A DNA stretch of 31,852 bases from Chitinophagaceae bacterium UBA2791 (GTDB lineage: Bacteria; Bacteroidota; Bacteroidia; Chitinophagales; Chitinophagaceae): positions 1 to 31,852 of the forward strand of contig DEHV01000006.1 of assembly GCA_002352105.1 (NCBI GenBank), written 5' to 3'. Both the position numbers and the translations under genes were made by a program. Under the pieces are notes generated by a model. The model did no database searches. It saw only the letters and a list, made by a program, of their open reading frames with translations, and was not told the DNA's origin. Below, piece after piece: positions 7,034 to 15,940 of this stretch (position 1 is its first letter; the number at the start of each line of letters is the position of its first letter).

Positions 7034-7651
7034 ATGTTTATATCGATATTTTCAAACCGATCTGGCAACTGTTCTTTTTTATTGAGGCCTGTCTTTCCAT
7101 TGGTTCTGTTATTTTCTTTCGCCCTTACAGGCTGCTCTAAAAAGAACAGCGATGATGAGGATGATCCCGGCTCCTCTTATTATATCCGCTTCAAGATAGA
7201 CGGCGCGCAGAAAGAATATAAATCGAACACCGGATTCCAGGTCCTGCCGGTCAGCAATAAATCACTTTATAGCGCAGTAATGAATGGGTTCCAGGATGAC
7301 GGCGCATTAGATAAAAATCTTTTGAATATAATTATCTGGAGCAGGGATCCCATCGTCGCTAAAACATACAAAAATGAAAACGATGTTGCCAATTCAGACG
7401 GGGACAAGGTTCCGGAGATCCTTATTACCTACAACGACAATGATAAAGTCGGTCATCTCTCGCTGGGAAAACCCTTTTCCACTCAACCCCCATTTGACAG
7501 GATCGTCTCGGATGCGCAGGTTGTGATCACCAACCTTACCGGCTCGAATATATCAGGAACCTTTTCAGGAACCCTATACAAAAGCACAGATGGAACATAT
7601 ACCCAGAAGCTGGTCGTCACAGAAGGAAAATTTAACCTGAAGAAGCTATAG
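7034..7651 (+). CDS. Putative lipoprotein of unknown function
   Basis: The 205-residue protein has a hydrophobic N-terminal segment ending in the lipobox LTGC, with Cys34 as the lipidation site, followed by a charged linker KKNSDDEDD. An acidic stretch right after the cysteine is compatible with surface export of Bacteroidota lipoproteins, though the exact signal was not tested. The remainder looks beta-rich, with repeated Thr/Ser/Gly strands such as VVITNLTGSNISGTFSGTLY, and may be an immunoglobulin-like or lipocalin-type fold. It stands alone: a short gap of 86 bases separates it from the convergent acyltransferase gene. No function can be assigned. Confidence 0.75.
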   Translation: MFISIFSNRSGNCSFLLRPVFPLVLLFSFALTGCSKKNSDDEDDPGSSYYIRFKIDGAQKEYKSNTGFQVLPVSNKSLYSAVMNGFQDDGALDKNLLNIIIWSRDPIVAKTYKNENDVANSDGDKVPEILITYNDNDKVGHLSLGKPFSTQPPFDRIVSDAQVVITNLTGSNISGTFSGTLYKSTDGTYTQKLVVTEGKFNLKKL

Positions 7652-7738
7652 TAAGGAGCCGGTTCGCAACGACAGACAGTTTCTGCCCTTAATTTTTCCG
7701 TACGCATCTGCGGTAGACCAGTTAAAAACCCAGGACCG

Positions 7739-8827
7739 CTAGATCCTGATAAATATCTTTCTCTTATACAGGAAATAACAGATATACCACAACAGGAAGG
7801 ATACCGATAAGATCATGACAGCATTGATGACCGCAGGGCCGGACCAGCTAAAGATCCGGTAGATAAATGGTTTAATAATGTCTGCCAGCATTTCGCGACC
7901 TCCGGAATGCGTAAACAAATAGATAAATAGCGGATTCATTCCCACCACGGCAAAAAAGAAACCGATCTTTCTCCATTGCAAGCCGTCAATAACCCAGTAG
8001 GAAATGGCGAGAGCGATCAAAGACCATCCCCCGCTGACGATGATGAATGAACTGGTGCAGATGCGTTTGATGATGGGTATAAACTCCCCTAAAATATATC
8101 CGGCGATCACCCCGATAAGCCCCGCCACGAAAAGCGTTGTCAGCTTTTTCTTCATGGGCTGCGCCTGCATCAATACCGTTCCCGCTATCACTCCCCAGAT
8201 GGTATGAGCAGTTGTGGGAATGGCATTGAATGTAACCCAATGACCCTTGCTTATCTCGACTTTTAACATGGTGTCTACCCAGGATCCAAAATTATGACCG
8301 CCTGTAAAAGGCTGGTTAAATCCTTCTACCGGCCAGTAACGATAAAGAAGATCCGTGAAAATGATCAACGCAAAAGAAACGATCAGTTGCCATTTGACGC
8401 CTTTCCGCAACAGGAGAAAACTAATAAAATACGTAACGGACAATTGGGCCAGTACATTGGTAAAGGTAGAATAGGTATCGGTAGAGCTTATTGCCCAGCC
8501 AAACGCAAGCAATAACAGGGAACGCCTCAATGCGCTGCGAAAGGTATTGTTCCAACTATCTCCCCTATCCCATCTTTTGGAAAAGGAAAAAGGCATGGAT
8601 ACGCCTACAATAAACATAAAAAAAGGCTGAACCAGATCCCAGAACCGCAATCCTATCCATTCGGCATGGCGCAGTTGTTCCCCGATAAACGCTGCCAGCT
8701 TGTTGTCGCTTGCCGGATCAAATAGCAGCCAGTAGCCCGATACGAGTAAAAACATGGTAAACCCGCGGAAAAAATCGATCGAGAGGATCCTCCCCTGCTC
8801 TGTATTGAGTTTTGTATCATTGGCCAT
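7739..8827 (-). CDS. DUF5009/HGSNAT-like membrane acyltransferase
   Basis: The 362-residue protein is an integral membrane protein with about ten predicted helices. It opens with LSIDFFRGFTMFLLVSGYW, the signature of bacterial relatives of heparan-alpha-glucosaminide N-acetyltransferase (DUF5009/DUF1624), followed by PFFMFIVGVSMPFSFSKR. Human HGSNAT carries acetyl groups across the lysosomal membrane to terminal glucosamine. Bacterial members are thought to acetylate sugars at the cell envelope, but few have been tested. The gene is divergent from the GH109 pair, with 283 bases between the start codons, so a role in the same glycan pathway is plausible but inferred only from position. Confidence 0.85.
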   Translation of the reverse strand: MANDTKLNTEQGRILSIDFFRGFTMFLLVSGYWLLFDPASDNKLAAFIGEQLRHAEWIGLRFWDLVQPFFMFIVGVSMPFSFSKRWDRGDSWNNTFRSALRRSLLLLAFGWAISSTDTYSTFTNVLAQLSVTYFISFLLLRKGVKWQLIVSFALIIFTDLLYRYWPVEGFNQPFTGGHNFGSWVDTMLKVEISKGHWVTFNAIPTTAHTIWGVIAGTVLMQAQPMKKKLTTLFVAGLIGVIAGYILGEFIPIIKRICTSSFIIVSGGWSLIALAISYWVIDGLQWRKIGFFFAVVGMNPLFIYLFTHSGGREMLADIIKPFIYRIFSWSGPAVINAVMILSVSFLLWYICYFLYKRKIFIRI

Positions 8828-9110
8828 AACGGAAAGACTACAATGGTTTTAAAAATCTGTTTTATAAAAAACATGCTTATCAGAAAAGATCGGCAGAATT
8901 CAATCTGTCTTCCGAACCATATATTCATATAACACAAGCATCTAATATAAAGGGAAGAGCGGGTATTGCCAAACATTATTTATCCCCCGCGGGGTCCCAA
9001 GAGAAAAGTCCGTAAACGTTGCCGGTAATTTATTATTCATCATTATCATTAATCAATACTTTTAGGCTATATACCTAATAATTATTTATTATTCATTTTA
9101 AATAATCGCC
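8828..9110. other. Divergent intergenic region before the GH109 pair
   Basis: This 283-base gap separates two divergent starts and must contain both promoters. Its right half (about 9030-9105) is extremely A+T-rich and contains TTATTATTCAT twice. The nearest promoter-like element is TACTTTTA near 9057, one base off the -7 consensus. No reading frame with protein-like character was seen. Confidence 0.4.
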
Positions 9111-10556
9111 ATGAGCAGTAATCGCAGAGAATTTCTGAAACTAACCGGCCTGACCGCCACAGGCCTTGCCGCCGCCGCCCTGCCAGGGTGTTCATCACCC
9201 GGAACCGAAGAACAGGCGCAGGTTAATGCTGCCGCGCGCACACACAAACAAGAATTTAATATGTGCGGATATGCCGCGCCCAAGCTGGATACGGTAAGGA
9301 TCGGATATCTCGGATTGGGGAACAGGGGCGCGGCCGCAGCGGTGCGCATCACCAATATCGCCGGCGTTGAGGTCAAAGCGATTTGCGACAACAGGCCCGA
9401 ACGCACCGAATATGTGCTGGACAAGATCAAGGGCACAACGCACAAACCGGTCGCCTATAACGATGGCGATGAGGCCTGGAAAAAAGTTTGCGAACGCGAC
9501 GATATCGACCTGATATACATCTGTACGCCCTGGGCATTGCATGCGCCGATGGCCGTTTACGCCATGAACCATGGCAAACATGTGGCCGTGGAAGTGCCGG
9601 CCGCTCAAACCATGGAAGAATGCTGGCAACTGGTGGAAACCTCCGAAAAAACCAAACGCCATTGCATGATCCTCGAAAACGACTGCTACAGCTTTTTCGA
9701 GCTGTTGACGCTCAATATGGCCAGGCAGGGATTTTTCGGAGAGATCATTCATACCGAAGGCGCTTATATCCATGATATTGCCCACAGCCTGTTCGACAGG
9801 AAAAGGCGTCCGGGATCATGGAGACTGAACGAAAATGCGCACCGCAACGGCAATCTTTATCCCACCCATGGACTCGGACCCATTGCGCAGATAATGAATA
9901 TTAATAGAGGAGACCAGATGGATTACCTCGTTTCGATGAGCAGCAATGATTTTACGCTTGGACCGATAGCAAAGGAACTTGCCGCCAAAGACTCCTCCTA
10001 TACGCAGTATGTGGGCAATCCTTTCAGAGGGAATATGAACACTACCACCATCCGCACCAAGAAGGGTAAAACGATCATGCTGCAGCACGATATCTCCTCC
10101 CCCCGCGTATATTCGAACATACACCTGATCAGCGGAACCAAGGCTTCTGCGCTAAAACATCCGGAACCGGCCAGGATAGCCGTTGGCCACGAAAAATGGC
10201 TGTCTGAAAGCGAGTTTAAAGAAGTGGAAGCCAAATACACCCTTCCTATCGTGAAGAAAATAGGCGAGCTGGCCAAGGAGATCGGCGGGCATGGCGGAAT
10301 AGATTTTATGATGGACTGGCGACTGATAGACTGCCTGCGCAACGGACTTCCGTTGGATATAGACGTGTATGACGCGGCGCTCTGGAGCAGCATCGTTCCG
10401 CTTAGCGCCCAGTCTGTCGCCCAAAGATCAAAAGCGATAGACGTGCCTGATTTTACCGGGGGATCCTGGGAGCATAACAATAAGCCTGTGGAAATATCCA
10501 TCGAGCACGGAAACCTTACCGGCGTCGTATCTAAAAACAGCGAACTGAGCTTTTAG
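9111..10556 (+). CDS. GH109-type Gfo/Idh/MocA glycosidase, Tat lipoprotein (copy 1)
   Basis: The 481-residue protein starts with a twin-arginine signal (NRREFLK, Arg5-Arg6) ending in a lipobox LPGC (Cys27), so it is predicted to cross folded by Tat and be lipid-anchored. The NAD-binding Rossmann motif IGYLGLGNRGAA lies near residue 65. The blocks GAYIHDI, NGNLYPTHG, NINRGD, GGHGGIDF and IPDFTGGSW-type match GH109, whose founding member from Elizabethkingia cleaves alpha-N-acetylgalactosamine using tightly bound NAD+ in an oxidation-elimination cycle. The exact sugar is not certain, since the family is broad. It is the first of a tandem pair, 37 bases from copy 2, probably co-transcribed. Confidence 0.88.
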   Translation: MSSNRREFLKLTGLTATGLAAAALPGCSSPGTEEQAQVNAAARTHKQEFNMCGYAAPKLDTVRIGYLGLGNRGAAAAVRITNIAGVEVKAICDNRPERTEYVLDKIKGTTHKPVAYNDGDEAWKKVCERDDIDLIYICTPWALHAPMAVYAMNHGKHVAVEVPAAQTMEECWQLVETSEKTKRHCMILENDCYSFFELLTLNMARQGFFGEIIHTEGAYIHDIAHSLFDRKRRPGSWRLNENAHRNGNLYPTHGLGPIAQIMNINRGDQMDYLVSMSSNDFTLGPIAKELAAKDSSYTQYVGNPFRGNMNTTTIRTKKGKTIMLQHDISSPRVYSNIHLISGTKASALKHPEPARIAVGHEKWLSESEFKEVEAKYTLPIVKKIGELAKEIGGHGGIDFMMDWRLIDCLRNGLPLDIDVYDAALWSSIVPLSAQSVAQRSKAIDVPDFTGGSWEHNNKPVEISIEHGNLTGVVSKNSELSF

Positions 10557-10593
10557 ACCAGCTCTATTTTTTATATTCATCTAAATGACCGCT

Positions 10594-12033
10594 ATGAGCA
10601 GTAACCGCAGACAATTTTTGAAATTAACCGGCCTGACCGCTACCGGACTTGCCAGCAGCTCCTTGCAGGGATTCTCCGAAACAGGAGCCGATAGCCTGGA
10701 AAATGTTGCCGCACGCAAACGCAAGCAGCAATTTAATATGTGCGGATATGCCGCGCCCAAGCTGGATACGGTAAGGATCGGATATCTCGGACTGGGGAAC
10801 AGGGGCGCGGCGGCGGCGGTGCGCATCACCAATATCGCCGGCGTTGAGGTCAAAGCCATTTGCGACAACAGGCCCGAGCGCACCGAATATGTATTGGACA
10901 AGATCAAGGGAACAACGCACAAACCGGTCGCCTATAACGATGGCGATGAAGCCTGGAAGAAAGTTTGCGAACGCGACGATATCGACCTGATATACATTTG
11001 TACGCCCTGGGCGCTGCATGCACCGATGGCACTTTACGCCATGAACCATGGCAAGCATGTGGCTGTGGAAGTGCCTGCCGCCCAAACAATGGAAGAATGC
11101 TGGCAGCTGGTGGAAACCTCCGAAAAGACAAAGCTCCACTGCATGATCCTCGAAAACGGATGTTACGGTTTCTTCAACCTGCTGGTGTTAAACATGGTCA
11201 GGCAGGGATTTTTCGGAGAGATCATTCATACCGAAGGCGCTTATATCCATGATATTGCCCACAGCCTGTTCGACAGGCAAAGACGCCCGGGATCATGGAG
11301 GCTGAACGAAAATGCGCACCGTAACGGCAACCTATATCCTACTCATGGAATCGGACCGATCGCGCAGGTGATGAATATTAATAGAGGAGACCGGATGGAT
11401 TATCTCGTTTCGATGAGTAGCAATGATTTTACGCTTGGACCGATAGCAGAGGAACTTGCCGCCAAAGACCCTTCCTATTCGCGATACGTGGGTAATCCTT
11501 TCAGAGGGAATATGAACGTTAGCACGATCCGCACCAAGAAGGGTAAAACGATCATGCTGCAGCACGATATCTCCTCTCCCCGCGTTAAGTCCGGCATCTA
11601 CCTGGTCAGCGGCACCAAGGCTTCTGCGCTAAGAAATCCGGAACCGGCCAGGATAGCCGTCGGCCACGAAAAATGGTTGTCTGAAAGCGAGTTCAAAGAG
11701 TTGGAAGCCAAATACACCCTGCCTATCGTGAAGAAAATAGGCGAGCTGGCCAAGGAGATCGGCGGGCATGGCGGAATAGATTTTATGATGGATTGGCGGA
11801 TGATCGATTGCCTGCGCAACGGGCTTCCCGTGGATATGGACGTGTATGATGCCGCCGCCTGGAGCTGCATCGTTCCGCTTACCGCCCAGTCTGTCGCCAA
11901 AAGATCAAAAGCGATAGACATACCCGATTTTACCGGGGGATCCTGGGAGCATAACAATAAGCCGCTGGAAATATCCATCGAGCACGGAAATCTTACCGGC
12001 GTCGTATCGAAAAACAGCGAACTGAGTTTTTAA
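10594..12033 (+). CDS. GH109-type Gfo/Idh/MocA glycosidase, Tat-exported (copy 2)
   Basis: This 479-residue paralogue is about 92% identical by eye to copy 1 from residue 45 onward. The NAD-binding motif and all GH109 blocks (GAYIHDI, NGNLYPTHG, GGHGGIDF) are kept. The ATG at 10594 aligns with the start of copy 1, so it is preferred over the ATG at 10585. The twin-arginine motif NRRQFLK is retained, but the lipobox is lost: copy 1 has LPGC and copy 2 has LQGF. Copy 2 should therefore be a soluble or differently processed envelope protein. Differences concentrate in the leader and linker (residues 18-42) and in scattered pocket positions such as ENDCYSFFE against ENGCYGFFN. Confidence 0.88.
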   Translation: MSSNRRQFLKLTGLTATGLASSSLQGFSETGADSLENVAARKRKQQFNMCGYAAPKLDTVRIGYLGLGNRGAAAAVRITNIAGVEVKAICDNRPERTEYVLDKIKGTTHKPVAYNDGDEAWKKVCERDDIDLIYICTPWALHAPMALYAMNHGKHVAVEVPAAQTMEECWQLVETSEKTKLHCMILENGCYGFFNLLVLNMVRQGFFGEIIHTEGAYIHDIAHSLFDRQRRPGSWRLNENAHRNGNLYPTHGIGPIAQVMNINRGDRMDYLVSMSSNDFTLGPIAEELAAKDPSYSRYVGNPFRGNMNVSTIRTKKGKTIMLQHDISSPRVKSGIYLVSGTKASALRNPEPARIAVGHEKWLSESEFKELEAKYTLPIVKKIGELAKEIGGHGGIDFMMDWRMIDCLRNGLPVDMDVYDAAAWSCIVPLTAQSVAKRSKAIDIPDFTGGSWEHNNKPLEISIEHGNLTGVVSKNSELSF

Positions 12034-12163
12034 CTGATCGGTATACCGTTTTCAACCGCCGTAGCTTTAGCGAAGGCGGGTAAGGTTTCGATCGCCATCC
12101 GTACCGGATCTTCGCGGGAGATAAAACGGATCTCCGGCTTTTCCGGAAGCCAGGAACTGAAAT
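12032..12163 (-). pseudogene. Possible 3' remnant of an unidentified coding sequence
   Basis: On the minus strand, after the hairpin at 12164-12201, the frame reads SSWLPEKPEIRFISREDPVR, then MAIETLPAFAKATAVENGIPIS and a stop. The residue pattern looks like a real protein C-terminus, but upstream the frame passes through the terminator hairpin and loses that character. The LPAFAKATA part is the translation of a REP-like repeat. I do not recognise the parent gene. It may be the tail of a gene lost when the GH109 pair arrived or was duplicated. Chance is not excluded. Confidence 0.3.
12055..12090. repeat. REP-like intergenic repeat, copy A
   Basis: The stretch CCGCCGTAGCTTTAGCGAAG followed by GCGGGTAAGG matches copy B at about 12290-12325 with few differences. 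CCGCC and GGCGG arms flank an A+T-rich centre, so it can form a short hairpin. Similar REP-like elements are, from memory, common between genes in Chitinophagaceae. Confidence 0.55.
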
Positions 12164-12201
12164 AAACAGGCTGTATCGTAAATGATCGATACAGCCTGTT
12201 T
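12164..12201. terminator. Bidirectional terminator hairpin, copy 1
   Basis: A perfect 15-base inverted repeat (AAACAGGCTGTATCG at 12164-12178 and its complement at 12187-12201) encloses an 8-base loop. It lies between the convergent GH109 copy 2 and DUF5107 genes, and the stem ends in A- and T-rich edges, so it can serve both strands. The same arms occur at 17426-17461. Confidence 0.75.
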
Positions 12202-12289
12202 GTATATAGAGATTTGCCTCTGCTAAACCTTCGGCAGACAAAGTCTGTTTTCGCTTTCAATCGCCATAGTTTTTACCGCCTCTGCTTTT

Positions 12290-12325
12290 CAGCCGCCGAA
12301 GCTTTAACGAAGGCGGTAAGGCTTT
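12290..12325. repeat. REP-like intergenic repeat, copy B, overlapping a gene end
   Basis: CCGCCGAAGCTTTAACGAAG followed by GCGGTAAGGC repeats the core of copy A. The similarity continues on both sides to give about 45 related bases, including GATGGC and TGAAAA on the minus strand. The element contains the stop codon and last codons (AKPYRLR) of the DUF5107-TPR gene, so that protein's extreme C-terminus is made by the repeat. Confidence 0.55.
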
Positions 12326-15300
12326 GCCATCAGCTCAAACGTATTGATCATGATCCTGAAAAAGCTTTCCCTTTCAGAAGACAATAACTTATCCTCCAAA
12401 CTTTTTGCCTTTGCTTCGTCTTTATGGTACTTGGCCAGCGTCCAGGCGACGGCGGGCGATGCAAGGGCGTCAGAGATACCCCAGTTCTTCAGCGAATCGA
12501 GGCCATGTTCCCATTCCCTGGCCAGGGCTTCGATCTGCCTGCGATAGTCCTGGTCCTTATCATCACCCATGCCCTGCGTATTTACCGGATAATCCAATAC
12601 CGCAGCTGCAATAAAGTTATTGGAAGCATTCCATCCGGACCTCCAATGCTCGGGGTCCAAACTAAAAGACCTGATCCGGCTCCGGTATTCCTCCGCTTTT
12701 TTCAGGTTGCCGCGCTGTTGTTCGCAATAGAACGCCATCAGGTCCTGCAGGCGCTCATCAGGTTCATATGGCTTGCCCGCGCCCAGCGATTCCGGCCATA
12801 TCCTTGATTGCTCAATGTATTTAAGCGCCTCGCGGAACTTGCTTTTCTGCATCAGGTCTCTCGCCGTCGCCAGGTTTGCCAGTTCAAAGGTCACGCGTCC
12901 TTCGCGCGCGCCTTCATACGGTAAAACCAGCGTCTTATTGAGCACGCTGATACTACCCTTAGGATCGCCGGTAGCAATAAGCGCTTTTGCGTACTCTATC
13001 CTGATGGCCGGATTGTCGGGAAAACGCTCATAAGCTTTTTTTGAAAGTTCCAGCTGCTTCTGCAAATCGTTTTTACCCTCGTGATAATTGATAAGATACT
13101 GCCAGTTGCGCCAGCTGCCGGGATCAAGCTCAATACTCCTGTTAAAGTCGGCCAGGACATCAGTCGCTCCGCCGCCGGATACGCTCTTCGCCTGACGCAA
13201 CACGCCCCGCAGAACATAAAAAGGCGCGTAATCAGGGGCGTTAGCGCATTGATCGAACAATGCCTTTGCCTTGTCGATATCGCGGTTATTCCAGTTGATC
13301 AAACCCAGGTAATACAAGGTTTTCCATGAATCCTGCCGGTGGGAGGCCCATTCCAATACAGGAATAGACTCGCGCCGGAAAGGGAAAACCATTTCCGGCG
13401 ACAATGCCGTCGCCCGGGCAAGATAATCCGCGCTTTGCCGAGCAGCCATATCCTTATGCAAATAAGCCAGCCAGTAGCTAACCATCGGATGTTCCGGCGC
13501 CTGTTTCAATAAGGTTATTGCTTCTTCAACGGCGCCCATCTCCGTATATGCTATAGCCATTTCCAGATAGGTCTCTACAGGGAACTCGCTTTTGAACTCC
13601 GCGCGGAATGCCCGGATAGCGCTCGAATCGGAATTCACAAGATAGCGCTCGAAACGCGCCGGATGACTCAGCGGATCAATAGCCAGCAGTTGGTCAATAG
13701 CGGCATTGGCGGCTGCCTTGTCGTTTAATTTACGGTAAGCGGCAATCAACGCCTTATAGGAACTAAGATTGTTTTTATTGTAGTCAAGCGATTTCAGGGC
13801 ATTGCCAACCGCTTCCTCATAATCTTTCTGAAGAAAATTGATCTCCGCAATCTTGGAAAATGCCGCCGAGCGGTATTCCATCGTTCTAACGGCAACGCTC
13901 AACGCCTGCAAGGCCTCCTGGTAATCGCCCAGTTTGGCCTGCAGGATGCCATAAATATAATTGGCCGCGCCGTCATAAGCGCTGTAGCTCAGCACCCGCC
14001 TGGCATACTCCAGGCCTTTCTTATATTCCGCTTTTCTATAATACAATTCGGCAACGCGCGACAATGCCAGGCTGTGCGTAGGCTCTTTAGCCAGGCATTG
14101 CTGAAACAGGTCCATGGCCTCCTCGAAATTCCTCATTGCATTTTGTTCTTCCGCCAGCCTGAACAATCTTTCGCCTGAATCATAATCCCCGATGCCGCTT
14201 TCCGTCACAACAGGCCGCTGGATAAGCCCCGCCTGAGGATCGGATGAGTAGAACAATTTCTCATTGCCGATGCTGACGGTAACAGTCGCTTCAGTAGCGG
14301 AGGAAAGCGCTATCTCCTTTTGAAAGGTCTGGAGCGGCTTTAACTGCAGCAATTCGGCGTGCGCTACCTTATCGCCCTGCTTTATCGTCAGGCTGTCGCG
14401 GATATCCTGAAGCGGACTAACGGAAACCAACAGCTTATTTCCCTGGCGCGATACATTAAGGGTTCCGTAAGTGTTGGCGTCCGCCATACCACCGGTTTCT
14501 TTGACCGGGAACCAATAATCTGATTTCGTTTCCGCATAGAGGGGGCGGTGCGATAACTGCCGGAACGGGCTATGATAACCGCTCCGTTCGCCAGGCTGGT
14601 TAAAATAAGCGCCCGATTGCGCTTCTATATACTGTCCATCCGAATCGGTAAGCAGGTTTTCCCAGATGCCGCCATCCCGGGCCAACGACCATATCCATAG
14701 CTTTTTTCCGGGCGCATCGCTGAAACGGGACCAGTGGCCAAATCCGAAATTGTCTTTTTCCCAGTATCCTCCAAACCAGTTCCGGTAAGCGCCCATGACA
14801 TGATACGATTTACTGGATCCGAAATTATTATTCCTATAGTACGAAATATCCCTTCCCTTTTCATCGATCGGCCAGGAAGCAGCTTCGCCGTTATGGCCTA
14901 TATGATAGTTTCCCGGAAAATAAAACCTGAGATCGTCCGACGCCCTGTACGCTGCATTGCTCCAGGAAAGATAGGCGTCATGAAGCGGGATAGGATTAAA
15001 CCACAAGCTCTCCGTTTCGAAATAGGCTTTGTCTTTCGGCAGGTTTATCTTCACCCTCCATTCGCTGCGGGAAGCAAGGTCCAGCCCGCCCACCACGCAG
15101 GTAACAGAGCCATCAGGGTTTTTTAAGAGCGCATAATCAACAGGCGCGGCGGCCCAGGGAGCATGGCCCAGGTCCAGCCCAAAATTATGTTCTATTCCCC
15201 CGCTTGTCCAGGGTCCCCTCGTGCCTATCGACCGGAACTTCACCACGTGATTGGTATACACAAATTCTTTACCGGTCGACTTTTCAAACGCGCCCATCAC

Positions 15301-15657
15301 CTTGCCCCCGATCTCCGGAAGCACGGTAACATTAATAAAATCGTTATCAAGGGATATTACCTTCCAATTTTGGTTTACCGGTTTATCCGTGTATCCATCC
15401 ATCATAAAATAAGGATAGAATACGGTTGCTCTTTTATTGATCGCCATCGACGCCAATGGATTCGGATCCGAGAAGGGATAGGTTTTTATCACCCGGGACT
15501 CCTCCTTTATCGTAGCCTGCTGAGCCTGGGCGGTACTTGCCCAATATCCTGCGCTGCCCGCCAATAAGGCGATCGCCCATCTTTTACATGTTTTCCTTTT
15601 GCGCTGTCCTGCATTAACTGCTTTGCATGAAACGACAGACCTTCTGATTACTTTCAC
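12304..15657 (-). CDS. Exported DUF5107 and tetratricopeptide repeat protein
   Basis: The 1117-residue protein has a long basic n-region, a hydrophobic core (WAIALLAGSAGYWAS) and a cleavage site near AQAQ at residues 43-46. The next ~330 residues hold DUF5107, marked by TVLPEIGGKVMGAFEK and GGIEHNFGLDLGHAPW, a family related by fold to aldose-epimerase/carbohydrate-binding proteins. From about residue 490 to 1000 come many TPR units (for example FEEAMDLFQQCLAKEPTHSLA), a scaffold for protein contacts. The start is a GTG at 15655-15657, because the next in-frame ATG lies beyond the signal peptide. It converges on the GH109 pair. A role in glycan processing is likely but the activity is unknown. 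The last residues come from a repeat. Confidence 0.85.
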   Translation of the reverse strand: MKVIRRSVVSCKAVNAGQRKRKTCKRWAIALLAGSAGYWASTAQAQQATIKEESRVIKTYPFSDPNPLASMAINKRATVFYPYFMMDGYTDKPVNQNWKVISLDNDFINVTVLPEIGGKVMGAFEKSTGKEFVYTNHVVKFRSIGTRGPWTSGGIEHNFGLDLGHAPWAAAPVDYALLKNPDGSVTCVVGGLDLASRSEWRVKINLPKDKAYFETESLWFNPIPLHDAYLSWSNAAYRASDDLRFYFPGNYHIGHNGEAASWPIDEKGRDISYYRNNNFGSSKSYHVMGAYRNWFGGYWEKDNFGFGHWSRFSDAPGKKLWIWSLARDGGIWENLLTDSDGQYIEAQSGAYFNQPGERSGYHSPFRQLSHRPLYAETKSDYWFPVKETGGMADANTYGTLNVSRQGNKLLVSVSPLQDIRDSLTIKQGDKVAHAELLQLKPLQTFQKEIALSSATEATVTVSIGNEKLFYSSDPQAGLIQRPVVTESGIGDYDSGERLFRLAEEQNAMRNFEEAMDLFQQCLAKEPTHSLALSRVAELYYRKAEYKKGLEYARRVLSYSAYDGAANYIYGILQAKLGDYQEALQALSVAVRTMEYRSAAFSKIAEINFLQKDYEEAVGNALKSLDYNKNNLSSYKALIAAYRKLNDKAAANAAIDQLLAIDPLSHPARFERYLVNSDSSAIRAFRAEFKSEFPVETYLEMAIAYTEMGAVEEAITLLKQAPEHPMVSYWLAYLHKDMAARQSADYLARATALSPEMVFPFRRESIPVLEWASHRQDSWKTLYYLGLINWNNRDIDKAKALFDQCANAPDYAPFYVLRGVLRQAKSVSGGGATDVLADFNRSIELDPGSWRNWQYLINYHEGKNDLQKQLELSKKAYERFPDNPAIRIEYAKALIATGDPKGSISVLNKTLVLPYEGAREGRVTFELANLATARDLMQKSKFREALKYIEQSRIWPESLGAGKPYEPDERLQDLMAFYCEQQRGNLKKAEEYRSRIRSFSLDPEHWRSGWNASNNFIAAAVLDYPVNTQGMGDDKDQDYRRQIEALAREWEHGLDSLKNWGISDALASPAVAWTLAKYHKDEAKAKSLEDKLLSSERESFFRIMINTFELMAKPYRLR

Positions 15658-15681
15658 TGACGGTTTGGTTTATAGGTTTAC

Positions 15682-15718
15682 AAAAAAAAACGCCTGGCCT
15701 GGTTTTATTCAGGCCAGG
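15682..15718 (-). terminator. Terminator-like hairpin in the leader of the DUF5107 gene
   Basis: On the minus strand a perfect 9-base stem (15718-15710 pairing with 15701-15693, 8-base loop) is followed by GCG and nine T residues (15690-15682). This is a strong intrinsic terminator, yet it sits only 25 bases upstream of the DUF5107 GTG start and points towards it. No minus-strand gene lies just upstream, so attenuation of the DUF5107 transcript is the simplest reading. Confidence 0.65.
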
Positions 15719-15745
15719 ATAAATATTTTCTCCTGATAGATCAAT

Positions 15746-15753
15746 CAAAAATA
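15746..15753 (-). promoter_or_regulatory. Possible -7 element upstream of the DUF5107 leader
   Basis: The minus strand reads TATTTTTG, an exact TAnnTTTG match. The nearest TTG towards -33 is about 25 bases away, longer than usual, so the call is weak. If used, RNA would start near 15740 and run through the terminator-like hairpin before the gene. Confidence 0.35.
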
Positions 15754-15940
15754 TTTCATAACCTTCATAATTACGCATCAAGTTTGTTAATTCGCTCCTC
15801 TTTGCCAATTCTCCCTCCGGCAAAGTTTTATAAAAGATGCTGTTCCGCCGCTGCCTGCCTTTTTCCTGAAATCCCGATCAAAACAGGAAAATCCGTCTCT
15901 TTTTGGGAACAACATGGATCATGGATTTTTTATATATATT

